Assembly (NCBI GenBank): GCA_002869435.1
Contig: PKSX01000027.1
Coordinates: 1 to 46,104, forward strand
DNA from: Marinilabiliales bacterium
GTDB taxonomy: Bacteria > Bacteroidota > Bacteroidia > Bacteroidales > DTU049
DNA length: 46,104 nucleotides
Reading direction: 5' to 3'
A program made the position numbers and the translations under genes. Below, in pieces: positions 1-9,056 of the stretch. The notes under the pieces are model-generated. The model did not search any database and was not told the DNA's origin. It was given only the letters and a program-made list of their open reading frames with translations. Position 1 is the stretch's first letter; every line of letters starts with the position of its first letter.

Positions 1-924
1 AAAGGGAAAGATGGTTTTCAGTACATTTTCGGAGATCTGTCCTTCGTTTGGGCAGAGTTGTTCTCCGGTTTTTCGCAGTATTTAATTCTTGCATGTGTTA
101 TTTTGATGATGCTTATAAACTGGTCGGCTGAAGCATTCAAATGGCAAAGAATTACAGGCTCTCTGCAAAAGTTGTCGTTTACTGAAAGTTTAAAATCTGT
201 TCTGGCAGGTCTTGCTGTGGGATTTTTTGTACCCAACAGAGTAGGTGAGTTTGCCGGAAAATCATTAATGCTGGAAAAAGCTAGCTTCTGGAAAGCATCT
301 GTGCTGGCATTTTATACGAGTTTTGCTCAGCTGCTGACTACCGGCTTCTGGGGCTTACTGGCTCTTATGTTCTTCAGTGAATTGCTTGAAGGCATTATTC
401 CTTTCAATCTGCATTATTTTTCAGTTGCAGTTTTTGCATTGATTATGATTGTTCTCATTCTGGTGTATTTTAGTTTAAATAGGTTCACTTACATTTTTAA
501 GCGTCTGAAAAGGATATACAAGCAGATTGATGTGCTAAATCAGGTGAGGCGCAGTGATAAGTTTTATGTTCTGGCATTTAGTTTTATCCGTTTTATAGTT
601 TTCACTTCGCAATATATTATTCTGCTCGCACTTCTTGAGATTAAACTTCCATTTTCGGATGCTTTTCTCATTATTTCATTGATGTACCTGATTCTTATGG
701 TTTTGCCAACAATTGCATTAACAGAATTGCCTGCACGTAGTGCATTATTGTTTATGCTGCTCTCAGCATGGGGTGAGCTTTCGAATAGTGGTTTGCCTGA
801 TGCACTGGAAGTTAGGGTGATTTTGGCTTCTACATTAATCTGGTTAATCAACATTGCTGTGCCTGCAATTGTGGGAGCATTTTTTATACCTGGATTCAGC
901 ATTTTTAAACGTAAAGCAAAATGA
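1..924 (+). CDS. Flippase-like membrane protein (LPG synthase TM family), 5'-truncated
   Basis: The reading frame is open from the first base, so the true start lies before the window; a TTG at 58 is not a convincing start. The visible protein of about 307 residues consists mostly of hydrophobic helices, with a conserved Asn-Arg-Val-Gly-Glu segment near its N-terminal third. This matches the lysylphosphatidylglycerol synthase transmembrane/UPF0104 (YbhN, AglD) family, whose members are integral inner-membrane proteins linked to lipid or glycolipid translocation. The stop overlaps the start of the next glycosyltransferase gene by 4 bases, so the two are translationally coupled and probably act together on a lipid-linked glycan. 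The exact substrate cannot be read from the sequence. Confidence 0.75.
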   Translation, partial: KGKDGFQYIFGDLSFVWAELFSGFSQYLILACVILMMLINWSAEAFKWQRITGSLQKLSFTESLKSVLAGLAVGFFVPNRVGEFAGKSLMLEKASFWKASVLAFYTSFAQLLTTGFWGLLALMFFSELLEGIIPFNLHYFSVAVFALIMIVLILVYFSLNRFTYIFKRLKRIYKQIDVLNQVRRSDKFYVLAFSFIRFIVFTSQYIILLALLEIKLPFSDAFLIISLMYLILMVLPTIALTELPARSALLFMLLSAWGELSNSGLPDALEVRVILASTLIWLINIAVPAIVGAFFIPGFSIFKRKAK

Positions 925-2021
925 TAATCCTTCTGTGGATAGTTTTAATTTTTGCAGCATTGTATTTTATCTTGCTGATTGTTATGTCATTGGCATTTAG
1001 AAAACAAGAGTTATCAGGAAGTACTGAATTGGATTACACCGTGATTATTGCAGCCAGAAATGAGGAGGAGAACATACAGAATGTTTTAAAATCACTTGAA
1101 TTTCAAACCATCAAACCGGTAAGTATTATTATTGTCAGTGACCACTCCGATGACAATACGGCCATTAAAGCAAATTCTTTCTCAGTAGAACATCCGGAAA
1201 TGAATATTCTTGTTTATGAATCTACTGGTTATGGAAAACGGGAAGCAATAAAGAAAGCCTGTGAACTTGCTACAACAGAGTTGGTCTTGTCTTTAGATGC
1301 TGATTGCTCTGTCCACGCAAACTGGGCTGAATCTATGCTGACATCTAAAAATGAAATACACAGGGTTGTTGGAGCTCCTGTATTATATGGAAATTCCAAC
1401 TCGGTGCTTAGTTTTCTTTTCAGATCTGAGTTGTTACAACTGGTTGCCGGAGGTGTTGCCGCAGCAAAGATGAATCTTCCTTTTCAGATCTCCGGGGGTG
1501 GAATGTTATTTTATAGAGACGATTATTTGAGCTTTGCTGATCAGAAACTGGGCAAAAGACACAATCATGGTGATGATGTGTTTTTTATGCAATTTCTTCT
1601 TCAAAAATATAAACGTAGATCTGTTGGAGTTTCTACACACAGATTTTCGGTGGTTTTAACCAATGTTCCAAAAAGCTTAAGCGCCTTCCTGAGGCAGCGA
1701 ATCAGGTGGGCATCTAAAGCAGTATCTTATCAAAGTATAATACCTTTTCTTTTCGGGTTCATTGCAATACTGAAAGGCTTTCTTTATCCTTTAGCAATTT
1801 TCCTCTTCATAATATCTGGTTTAGAGGCTTTTTTTATTCCTGCCGGAATTGTGTTGACTGCCGATTATTTATTCTCTGCTTCGGCTGCAATACAAATGAG
1901 GTATAAATATTCAATAGTCGGTCAATTGCTCTTGTTTGTATTTTACCCGTTTATATTGCTTTCGGTTTTATTGGCTTTGCCCTTCTCAGGCAAAACAAAA
2001 TGGAAAGGTCGCCCTGTTTAG
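921..2021 (+). CDS. Family 2 glycosyltransferase, membrane anchored
   Basis: This 366-residue protein has an N-terminal membrane helix (about 2-24), a GT-A domain (about 37-265) and two or three C-terminal hydrophobic segments (about 270-355). Visible family 2 signatures are the nucleotide-binding start (VIIAARNEEEN, from 41), a DAD metal-binding motif at 126-128, a GDD acid region at 217-219 and a QRIRW motif at 259-263, which is typical of processive or membrane GT2 enzymes. The start overlaps the upstream flippase-like gene by ATGA. It probably transfers a sugar to a lipid carrier or glycolipid at the cytoplasmic face of the inner membrane. Donor and acceptor are not determinable. The 3' end overlaps the convergent ispD stop by 4 bases. 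Confidence 0.85.
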   Translation: MIILLWIVLIFAALYFILLIVMSLAFRKQELSGSTELDYTVIIAARNEEENIQNVLKSLEFQTIKPVSIIIVSDHSDDNTAIKANSFSVEHPEMNILVYESTGYGKREAIKKACELATTELVLSLDADCSVHANWAESMLTSKNEIHRVVGAPVLYGNSNSVLSFLFRSELLQLVAGGVAAAKMNLPFQISGGGMLFYRDDYLSFADQKLGKRHNHGDDVFFMQFLLQKYKRRSVGVSTHRFSVVLTNVPKSLSAFLRQRIRWASKAVSYQSIIPFLFGFIAILKGFLYPLAIFLFIISGLEAFFIPAGIVLTADYLFSASAAIQMRYKYSIVGQLLLFVFYPFILLSVLLALPFSGKTKWKGRPV

Positions 2022-2698
2022 GAGTGCGACATTCTTTTCAAAAGTGCTTCGCAGATAATCAGATCAATATCTTCCGTGATTTTGACATTCTCCGTGTTTC
2101 CTTCTATCAGGCGAATACTTTTTGATGCTGCTTCAACCACTGTCGCATCATCAGTAAAAGAGGAGTGATAAGATTGACGGTATGCATCAATGATTATATC
2201 TGCCCTGAAAAATTGAGGTGTTTGAATAATGCGAAACTGTGACCGATCAAGGCTTTTGGACAATGCTCCGTCTGCCTGGCGTATGGATTCTTTTAATGCT
2301 ATAGCAGGAACAGCTGCGCCATAGCGGTCTGCAACATGAATGCCTTTCTCAATTACAGCATTGCTTACAAATGGTCTTACTGCATCGTGAATTGCCACAA
2401 TTTGATTTGGTTTTACGAAGCGCAGACCGTTTTTAACAGAATGAAAACGCTCTGGTCCCGAATCTGCCAGGTTAATGATTTGATCCTGAAGGAACTTGCT
2501 TTTCTGCTCATTCCATAAAGCTGTATTGTCATTATGAACCACTATGGTAAACTCAGCATTGGGAACAGCATTTTTCAGCCTCCTGTATGTATGAATCCAT
2601 ATCGGTGCTCCGTAAATTTCGACAAATTGTTTTGGAACCGAAGATTGAATACGTTTTCCGGATCCGCCTGCAACAATAACAAAGTGTATATTGCTCAC
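2018..2698 (-). CDS. ispD: 2-C-methyl-D-erythritol 4-phosphate cytidylyltransferase
   Basis: The enzyme transfers CMP from CTP to MEP in the non-mevalonate (MEP) isoprenoid pathway. The 226-residue length is normal for IspD. The N-terminal nucleotide-binding loop (VAGGSGKR, about 9-16) followed by the PKQF segment (22-25) is diagnostic, and the AIHDAVRPF segment in the middle is the conserved catalytic or dimer region. The related TarI/IspD-like cytidylyltransferases are an alternative, but the PKQF and DAVRPF context favours IspD. The gene sits 2 bases downstream of queA on the same strand and is probably co-transcribed with it. It is convergent with the glycosyltransferase gene. Confidence 0.92.
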   Translation of the reverse strand: MSNIHFVIVAGGSGKRIQSSVPKQFVEIYGAPIWIHTYRRLKNAVPNAEFTIVVHNDNTALWNEQKSKFLQDQIINLADSGPERFHSVKNGLRFVKPNQIVAIHDAVRPFVSNAVIEKGIHVADRYGAAVPAIALKESIRQADGALSKSLDRSQFRIIQTPQFFRADIIIDAYRQSYHSSFTDDATVVEAASKSIRLIEGNTENVKITEDIDLIICEALLKRMSHS

Positions 2699-2700
2699 AA

Positions 2701-3750
2701 TTATATGATTAGCATTGCATCACCATAAGTAAAGAACTGATATTTTTCTTTTACGGCTACTTCATAAGCTTCCATCAGCAGATCGTAACCTGTATATGCT
2801 GCTACCATCATCATCATTGATGACTGTGGCAGATGCAGGTTTGAAATCATGGAATCTGCAAGATTGAATTCATAAGGAGGGAATATAAACTTATTGGTCC
2901 ACCCTTTAAAAGCTTTAAGCCGTCCGTTAATGGTAACACTAGACTCAATGGCTCGCATTGATGTTGTTCCAACGGCAATAACTTGCCTGCGCTCATCTTT
3001 TGCTTTGTTTACGATGGAGGCCGTTTTCTCTTCAATGATAAACTCTTCAGAATCCATCTTATGCTTGCTGAGATCTTCTACTTCGATACGGCGGAAATTT
3101 CCCAGCCCTGCATGCAAAGTTATTTCAGCAATATTGATTCCTTTAATCTCCAGCTTTTTTATGAGTTCTCTTGAAAAATGTAATCCGGCCGTTGGGGCAG
3201 CTACTGCACCTTCATGCTTTGCATAAATGGTTTGATAGCGATCTTTATCCTCATCAATAACCGGGCGATTAATAATCTTAGGCAGAGGTGGTTCGCCAAG
3301 CGACTGCAGCAAGGCTTTAAAATCGCCGTGTTCCATATCGGTAAGGAAGCGTAAAGTTCGTCCCCGCGATGTAGTATTGTCAATAACTTCTGCAACAAGC
3401 TCATCGTTTTCACCAAAATACAGTTTATTGCCAATGCGTATTTTTCTTGCAGGATCAACAAGGACATCCCACAATTTTGACTCGGGGTTAAGTTCTCTGA
3501 GCAGGAATACTTCAATTATTGCACCGGTTTTTTCTTTGCGGCCAAACATACGGGCAGGAAAAACCTTAGTATTGTTAACCACCATCACATCGCCTTCATT
3601 AAAACAATCGAGTATATGGCTGAATGATTTATGCTCGATCTTTCCGGAATTTCTGTCAATCACCATTAAGCGGCTTTCATCTCTGTTCTCAGGGGGGAAG
3701 TGTGCGATCAGTTCTTTAGGAAGATCAAATTTAAAATCAGATAGTTTCAT
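2701..3750 (-). CDS. queA: tRNA preQ1(34) S-adenosylmethionine ribosyltransferase-isomerase
   Basis: QueA moves the ribosyl group of S-adenosylmethionine onto preQ1 at tRNA position 34 to make epoxyqueuosine. The protein is 349 residues when started at the ATG at 3750 ([11 protein letters not shown]), which is the usual QueA N-terminus. An upstream in-frame ATG at 3789 would add 13 residues unlike the family and would overlap the promoter box. The [10 protein letters not shown] segment near the N-terminus, the AAPTAGLHF motif mid-protein and the HAGLGNFR segment are conserved in QueA. A TAnnTTTG box at 3766-3773 supports the shorter start. ispD follows immediately. Confidence 0.95.
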   Translation of the reverse strand: MKLSDFKFDLPKELIAHFPPENRDESRLMVIDRNSGKIEHKSFSHILDCFNEGDVMVVNNTKVFPARMFGRKEKTGAIIEVFLLRELNPESKLWDVLVDPARKIRIGNKLYFGENDELVAEVIDNTTSRGRTLRFLTDMEHGDFKALLQSLGEPPLPKIINRPVIDEDKDRYQTIYAKHEGAVAAPTAGLHFSRELIKKLEIKGINIAEITLHAGLGNFRRIEVEDLSKHKMDSEEFIIEEKTASIVNKAKDERRQVIAVGTTSMRAIESSVTINGRLKAFKGWTNKFIFPPYEFNLADSMISNLHLPQSSMMMMVAAYTGYDLLMEAYEVAVKEKYQFFTYGDAMLII

Positions 3751-3765
3751 TTGTAGTATTTTTTG

Positions 3766-3773
3766 CAAAGATA
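3766..3773 (-). promoter_or_regulatory. Bacteroidota -7 box for queA-ispD
   Basis: TATCTTTG on the minus strand fits TAnnTTTG and lies 15 nt before the queA ATG. I do not see a well-spaced TTG -33 element. Confidence 0.5.
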
Positions 3774-3863
3774 ATGTCTCAAAAAGCAAAAGTCCAGAAA
3801 AAAGTAGACTTTTTAAGAAAACTGACAGATAATAACGCTTTTTTCATCGAAATATTACATGAA

Positions 3864-3897
3864 TTGAGTTTTAAATAGTGAGGATAGATTACTTTTG
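3864..3897 (+). promoter_or_regulatory. Bacteroidota-type promoter for the yitT-family gene
   Basis: A TTG at 3864-3866 and TACTTTTG at 3890-3897, separated by 23 nt, match the Bacteroidota consensus. The ATG is 14 nt downstream, so the leader is very short. Confidence 0.55.
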
Positions 3898-3911
3898 CAA
3901 AAATTTTTGAG

Positions 3912-4802
3912 ATGGCTTATATTACAAAAGAGAAATTTCTCTCAAAAGACTGGTTTAAAGCATATTTGCTTATCGTGATCGGCTCTTTTATTATGGCTGC
4001 CGGTTTTGTGCTGTTTATTTCTCCATATAAATTGGCTCCCGGAGGTGTATATGGAATTGCCATTATGCTTCACCATTTGTTTGAATTGCCTATTGGAGTA
4101 ATAGGTCTTGCAATCGATATTCCATTGACAATCATAGCAATAAAGATACTTGGCCCGCGATTCGGAGTGAAAACTGTAGTGGGATTTGTTCTGCTTTCCG
4201 GATGGATTTCCCTGCTTGAATTCTCCTGGGGATATGAGCCATTGGTTGAAGGAGATCCATTGTTGTCATCAATATTCGGTGCCTTGCTTTTGGGTTTTGG
4301 TTTGGGCTTAATATTTCGTTCAAAAGCCAGTTCCGGAGGTAGTGATATTATTGCAATGATACTTTCAAAATATACCCGTCTTCCGGTGGGACAATTGCTC
4401 ATTGCTGTTGATGCCAGTATTGTATTGGTAGCTTTGGTGGCCTTCGACGACTGGAAGATTCCTCTCTACAGCTGGATAGTGATTTTTATTACAGGGAAGG
4501 TTATTGATGCTGTAATTCAGGGTGTAAACTATGAAAAAACTTGTATCATTGTATCCGAGAAATCCACTGAGATTAAAGAAAAGATTCTTACAGATTTGAA
4601 TCGTGGTGGTACGGTTATTCCGGCAAAAGGAATGTACTCCGGCAGCGAGAAAGAAATGATTTATACTGTCGTGAATCGACGCGAGGTTGCAATGCTTGAA
4701 GATTTTATTCGTGAAATCGACGAAAATGCTTTTATGACCGTGATTAATGCGAATGAGATCTTTGGAAACGGCTTCAAATCTTACGGAGATAAACAAGTTT
4801 AA
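3912..4802 (+). CDS. YitT family membrane protein (DUF161 + DUF2179)
   Basis: This 296-residue protein has five or six predicted hydrophobic helices in residues 15-205 (YitT/DUF161 domain), with the conserved PYKLAPGGVYGIA loop and a SKASSGGSDIIA segment. A soluble C-terminal DUF2179 domain (about 212-290) is recognisable by YTVVNRREV and the final GFKSYG. The fold is widespread in Firmicutes and Bacteroidota and is thought to be a transporter or regulatory membrane protein; no substrate is established. The gene stands alone, with its own promoter at 3864-3897, and is convergent with the M1 peptidase gene. Confidence 0.88.
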   Translation: MAYITKEKFLSKDWFKAYLLIVIGSFIMAAGFVLFISPYKLAPGGVYGIAIMLHHLFELPIGVIGLAIDIPLTIIAIKILGPRFGVKTVVGFVLLSGWISLLEFSWGYEPLVEGDPLLSSIFGALLLGFGLGLIFRSKASSGGSDIIAMILSKYTRLPVGQLLIAVDASIVLVALVAFDDWKIPLYSWIVIFITGKVIDAVIQGVNYEKTCIIVSEKSTEIKEKILTDLNRGGTVIPAKGMYSGSEKEMIYTVVNRREVAMLEDFIREIDENAFMTVINANEIFGNGFKSYGDKQV

Positions 4803-4845
4803 GACCCAACACTAAAAAATAATTAATCAATCAGTACGTTGGTAC

Positions 4846-4863
4846 ACCTGTCAATCCACAGGT
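4846..4863. terminator. Weak hairpin between convergent genes
   Basis: ACCTGT (4846-4851) and ACAGGT (4858-4863) form a 6-bp stem with a 6-nt loop between the ends of the yitT-family gene and the peptidase gene. There is no clear U tract, so a terminator role is only possible. Confidence 0.25.
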
Positions 4864-4886
4864 ATGATCGGTAAATCAGCATATCA

Positions 4887-7238
4887 TTATGGAGTAAACA
4901 CAACTTTTTCCATACCCATTACTTGACCATTATCATCAAAAGCATAAATGAAGAAATTCTGTGTAATAGGAGATTCCGGCAACCAGTATAATACATTTGT
5001 TCCTTCTTCTACTTTTTCACTAAAAACTGTTCTTCCCTGAATATCGACAATAGTGATCTCGGAAATGGATCTGTCTGAGATTTCAATTGTAAAGGCATTC
5101 GAGGGATTCGGATATACAGAGATTCCATTTGGGTTTTGTGTGTTCTCGGTAATATCTGCCTGATTGGGTTCGCCAATAGCAAGGCAGTACTGACCGGCTT
5201 TTCCATCTGATGCTTTCAGTTTGCCAAGGTTTGAGTTCCCGATTCTAGAAAAAGTTGTCATTACCCAGTCATCAGCAGCATCACGGCGATATACAAGAAT
5301 AAGTGAATCTGCACTTGTGGCTGTAGGCATAAATTCAGTATCAATCATACCGGTATTTGCACTTGCAACCCGGTTATAATCGAATTGTGCTGTGAAAGTA
5401 GTTCCATCAGGAATAATTCCGTCAATCGTCCAGTAATGATTCGGACTAAGGCGGTAAATAGACGAATTATTTTTTACAGGATCAGGTTCTGCACGGTGAT
5501 GCTCGGCCCTGAAGTATATGCTGTCGACATAATTGGTGACCTCTATAGCACAAATTGCATCGGCAAAAGTTACTGAACCAGTACCGGTACGGATAGCATT
5601 GTAGCTGACAATTGCGTCTGTTGTTTTTTCATATTTATCACATACAATGAAATCGGGGTTGAAAGGCACGCTGAAAGTTTGCGATCCGGTTTGACCGGAA
5701 AACTCCATAATAGCAGTATATTCCTGCCATTGGTCATTCATAAAGCTAAGCTCAATACGGTTGCTGTTTGCATATGTAGTGCGGCCGTAAAGTTTTTGTA
5801 GCATATACACGGTGACATCATAATTTACACCATTCTGCACTGCTGCAAAAGAGTCGACACTGAAATGCGGAAAACCTTCTGTAAATATCCACGCATCGAA
5901 GAAATCGCTTAGACTCATACCTGAAACTGATGAGAAATAATCGCGCATCTCTGCACAAGTAATATTATCCCATTGATAGTCATTAGTATATTGCTGCACA
6001 GTGTAGAAAAAGAGCGAGTCTCCCATATAATGTCTCAGTGTATGTACCATTAGGCCTCCTTTGTCATAAACCGTAGTACCATAAGTTACATCATGGGGTA
6101 CATCACATACCGGATAAAATGCACCATCATCGAAATGTGCCTGCTTGATCACATCAGCATGTTTGTCGCGGATATAGTTTTGCGCTGCATCCTGCCCGTG
6201 AATTGCTTCTTCAAAAATGAATTCGGAAAATACAGCCCAACCTTCATTTATCCACATTTCATTTGCACTGGAGCAGGTAACCAAATCACCAAACCAGTGG
6301 TGAGAAAGCTCGTGGGCCATGAGGTCGTCGTATGCTGTAGTTCCGTTAATAACTAGAAGGGGATAAGCAATATTAGTAGCGTGTTCCATCGCCCCGTAGT
6401 TAAACGGCACGCCTACATAACCAACTCTTTCCCAGCGATAAGGTCCGTAAAATGATTCATATGCTGATAAAGTAGCTTTCAGGTTGGTAAATGTTCCAGC
6501 TGCATTACTTAGTAGATATGATGGAACATATATTTCAATGGGAACCGGTCCGAGGGCTCCGACAAATGTATCGGTATAGGCTACATATGGGCCAACTGCA
6601 ACAGACACAAGATATGTTGAGATCGGGTCTTCCAGAGTCCAGTGCCAGTTTACAGTACCCGGAGTAACCATTGAACTGTCGGCAAGTGTGCCACCGCAAA
6701 CAGCCATCTTCCCGGTGTCTGTAATTATATTCAGATCATAATATGCCTTGTCTACAAAATCATCAATACAAGGGAACCAAACCCGGCCATAATTATGCGG
6801 ATCGTCCTGAAAACCCACTCCGAGGTTATATGCATAATCACCTGAAAAATAAAACCCACCCCAGGAACTTGGATCAATAACCGGATTGCCGCTGTAAAAC
6901 ACTTTTACACTATCGATGCTGCTAATGGCAATAGGAGCCGGAAGCTGAATATTTAACAGCGTGTCGTTATACGTAAATGTTGTAATTTTTCCTCCCTGAT
7001 AATATACGGAATCTACATTAAGAGCCAACAGATCGAGTGGAATATATTGCAATTGGTCTTCTTTGGGCGTAAACACAACCTCAGTATATCCATAAATGCT
7101 CTGTGATGACAAATTGGTAATGCTAAGGTTGATCTTATAGTTTTGAACATCAATGCTATCACTTCCAATAGCTTTGTTCTGAGCAAGAATCGTAGTACTT
7201 AGAAGAAGTCCAAGGCAGAATATTAAGATTTTTTTCAT
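4887..7238 (-). CDS. Secreted M1 family zinc metallopeptidase with T9SS sorting domain
   Basis: I chose the ATG at 7238 (MKKILIFCLG...), which gives a 783-residue preprotein with a clear signal peptide ending near the LAQ at 18-20; the ATG at 7259 would put seven polar residues before it. The N-terminal beta domain is followed by a gluzincin domain with GAMEH (282-286, exopeptidase motif), HELSH (309-313) and the third zinc ligand Glu332 in INEGWA. The last about 80 residues, starting at the VYPNPS motif, form a type A type IX secretion sorting domain, so the protein should be exported and cell-surface anchored or released. It probably trims peptides outside the cell. Transcribed alone, just downstream of the polysaccharide operon. 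Confidence 0.92.
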   Translation of the reverse strand: MKKILIFCLGLLLSTTILAQNKAIGSDSIDVQNYKINLSITNLSSQSIYGYTEVVFTPKEDQLQYIPLDLLALNVDSVYYQGGKITTFTYNDTLLNIQLPAPIAISSIDSVKVFYSGNPVIDPSSWGGFYFSGDYAYNLGVGFQDDPHNYGRVWFPCIDDFVDKAYYDLNIITDTGKMAVCGGTLADSSMVTPGTVNWHWTLEDPISTYLVSVAVGPYVAYTDTFVGALGPVPIEIYVPSYLLSNAAGTFTNLKATLSAYESFYGPYRWERVGYVGVPFNYGAMEHATNIAYPLLVINGTTAYDDLMAHELSHHWFGDLVTCSSANEMWINEGWAVFSEFIFEEAIHGQDAAQNYIRDKHADVIKQAHFDDGAFYPVCDVPHDVTYGTTVYDKGGLMVHTLRHYMGDSLFFYTVQQYTNDYQWDNITCAEMRDYFSSVSGMSLSDFFDAWIFTEGFPHFSVDSFAAVQNGVNYDVTVYMLQKLYGRTTYANSNRIELSFMNDQWQEYTAIMEFSGQTGSQTFSVPFNPDFIVCDKYEKTTDAIVSYNAIRTGTGSVTFADAICAIEVTNYVDSIYFRAEHHRAEPDPVKNNSSIYRLSPNHYWTIDGIIPDGTTFTAQFDYNRVASANTGMIDTEFMPTATSADSLILVYRRDAADDWVMTTFSRIGNSNLGKLKASDGKAGQYCLAIGEPNQADITENTQNPNGISVYPNPSNAFTIEISDRSISEITIVDIQGRTVFSEKVEEGTNVLYWLPESPITQNFFIYAFDDNGQVMGMEKVVFTP

Positions 7239-7342
7239 CGTCTCATCATTTTCATACATCTAAGATACAAAAAAAGTAAAATGGTTGCCTTAAACCAAGA
7301 AAAGAGGAGGGAGAAGTGTACTGATTTCTGAAAACAGGATAT

Positions 7343-8086
7343 CTAAAACAACAACTTATTCTTAAACACATTATACTTCATGGCATTCCCAAAAGCCTTG
7401 TCTTTTTGCGAGTTTATTACTGCATTCAGATAACGCTGGTTGTGAATATCGCCTCCCGCCAAATCTATGAGCCCTTTACGAATGAGCGTTATGGCATGTT
7501 TTCTTACTGTATTTCCGTAATAGGCAGCCAGTGAGGGCAGGTTAACCTGCATAAGTACACCATTTCGATGCAAGTCTCTTAAGGTTGAAAGGTCGTAATG
7601 CCAGTATGAGTATCGCTCAGGATGGGCCAGTATTACTGTATATCCTTTCTGCTGAAGTTTGCTTATAATATCACGGTATGCTTTGAAAGGAGTAAAGTAT
7701 GAAAGCTCGGTTAGTACAAACTTGTTTTTTCCAAAATGTAGTATTTCATCTTTTTCAATTAGCTCTTCCAGGTGTTCATCAATGAGATACTCGGCAGCAT
7801 AGTGTAGTTCAATAAAGATATTAGCCTCTTTACAAGCAGCCTGCAATATGCCATAAGCTTTACTAATGGTTTCAGGAGTGTTTTTGTAGAATTCTTTCAT
7901 GATATGCGAGGTGCATACCACACGCTTTATTCCTGTCGATTCGTATTGCTTTAATAAATCAACAGCTTCTTCAACAGTTTTACACCCATCGTCTATTCCG
8001 GGCAGAAAATGCGAGTGAATATCAGTTTCGAGATCGGCAATACCCGAAACAGATTTTGATTCGAAAAGGCCTTTTAAAAAAGACAT
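7343..8086 (-). CDS. PHP-type tyrosine-protein phosphatase (CpsB/YwqE family)
   Basis: This 247-residue protein has the PHP metal-binding pattern of CpsB/CapC/YwqE enzymes: DIHSHFLPGIDDG (His23, His25), a TSH motif (His61), AHPERY (His155) and GDIHN (Asp213, His215). These manganese-dependent phosphatases dephosphorylate bacterial tyrosine kinases that control capsule or exopolysaccharide export. It is the last gene of the nucleotide-sugar operon, and its start overlaps the epimerase stop by one base (TAATG), which fits a role in regulating the same polysaccharide. No cognate BY-kinase gene is visible in the window. Confidence 0.88.
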   Translation of the reverse strand: MSFLKGLFESKSVSGIADLETDIHSHFLPGIDDGCKTVEEAVDLLKQYESTGIKRVVCTSHIMKEFYKNTPETISKAYGILQAACKEANIFIELHYAAEYLIDEHLEELIEKDEILHFGKNKFVLTELSYFTPFKAYRDIISKLQQKGYTVILAHPERYSYWHYDLSTLRDLHRNGVLMQVNLPSLAAYYGNTVRKHAITLIRKGLIDLAGGDIHNQRYLNAVINSQKDKAFGNAMKYNVFKNKLLF

Positions 8087-9054
8087 TATAATTGATTTTT
8101 ATACCAGGCAACTGTTTCTTCTAACCCTTCCTGTAAGCTATATTCAGCCTGATAGTTTAGAATGTTTTTTGCTTTATCGATATTTGCGGTGGAAGTAAAA
8201 ATATCGCCTTTTCTGGCATCGAGATATAATGCTTCAGATATTCCACCAATGTGTTTTTTCAGATTCTCGAATAGTTCGTTTACACTGGTAAGCCCTCCAT
8301 TGGCAATATTAATAATCCGATACGGCTTCTCAGTGTTGGGTGTAAAGGCGGCCAGAATATTGGCATTCACAACGTTTTTTACATATGTGAAATCGCGGCT
8401 TTGTTCACCGGTGCCATATATTGGGACATTTTCACCTTTCAGTATTTTATCAATGAAAATTGGAATAACTGCTGCATATGGCCCTTCAGGATTTTGCCTG
8501 GGGCCGAAAACATTAAAATAACGCAATCCCGTAATATCCATTTCATATAATTCCGCAAAAAGCTCTGCATACATTTCATTGGTCTTTTTGCTAATGGCAT
8601 AAGGAGAAAGAGCTTTCCCTGTATGTATTTCTATTTTGGGCTGGTGGGTGTCGTCACCGTAAACACTGGATGAGGATGCGAATACAAGTTTTTTAACCCC
8701 TGCTTCTTTGGCCAGAAATGCAATATTTACAAACCCGTGCCCATTATGTAAATTGGTGTCAACCGGATTTTTTACAGAGCGTGGAACAGACCCAAGTGCT
8801 GCTTCATGAAATACCACATCTGCTCCTTCAAAGTATGAAGCAATGGTGTTTCGGTCATTAATGTCTGTTTCCGCAAACTCAAATGCCGGATAAGATGACA
8901 GGTGCTCAATATTTTTTACAAAACCTGTGAGTAAATTATCAATCACAATTACTTTTGAAGCACCATTTTCCAGGAGATGCTCGCTGAGATGCGATCCGAT
9001 AAATCCGGCGCCTCCGGTAACAATGAATTTTTTGCCTTTAATTTGCTCAGTCAT
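8086..9054 (-). CDS. WbpP/TviC-like UDP-N-acetylhexosamine(uronate) 4-epimerase
   Basis: An extended short-chain dehydrogenase of 322 residues. It has an N-terminal TGGAGFIG nucleotide-binding loop (13-20), a catalytic Ser cluster (127-130) and YxxxK at Tyr152/Lys156. The GSVPRS segment, RYFNVFGPRQNPEG and YAAVIP are characteristic of WbpP, TviC and related 4-epimerases acting on UDP-GlcNAc or UDP-GlcNAcA. Pairing with a TviB-like 6-dehydrogenase upstream in the same operon suggests conversion of UDP-GlcNAcA to UDP-GalNAcA, but UDP-GlcNAc/UDP-GalNAc is equally possible. It lies 2 bases after rfbB and overlaps the next gene by one base. Confidence 0.8.
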   Translation of the reverse strand: MTEQIKGKKFIVTGGAGFIGSHLSEHLLENGASKVIVIDNLLTGFVKNIEHLSSYPAFEFAETDINDRNTIASYFEGADVVFHEAALGSVPRSVKNPVDTNLHNGHGFVNIAFLAKEAGVKKLVFASSSSVYGDDTHQPKIEIHTGKALSPYAISKKTNEMYAELFAELYEMDITGLRYFNVFGPRQNPEGPYAAVIPIFIDKILKGENVPIYGTGEQSRDFTYVKNVVNANILAAFTPNTEKPYRIINIANGGLTSVNELFENLKKHIGGISEALYLDARKGDIFTSTANIDKAKNILNYQAEYSLQEGLEETVAWYKNQL

Positions 9055-9056
9055 GC

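Noticed and set aside
3377..3832. 151-codon plus-strand frame opposite queA
   Set aside because: Shadow of queA; Ser/Leu-rich without family resemblance.
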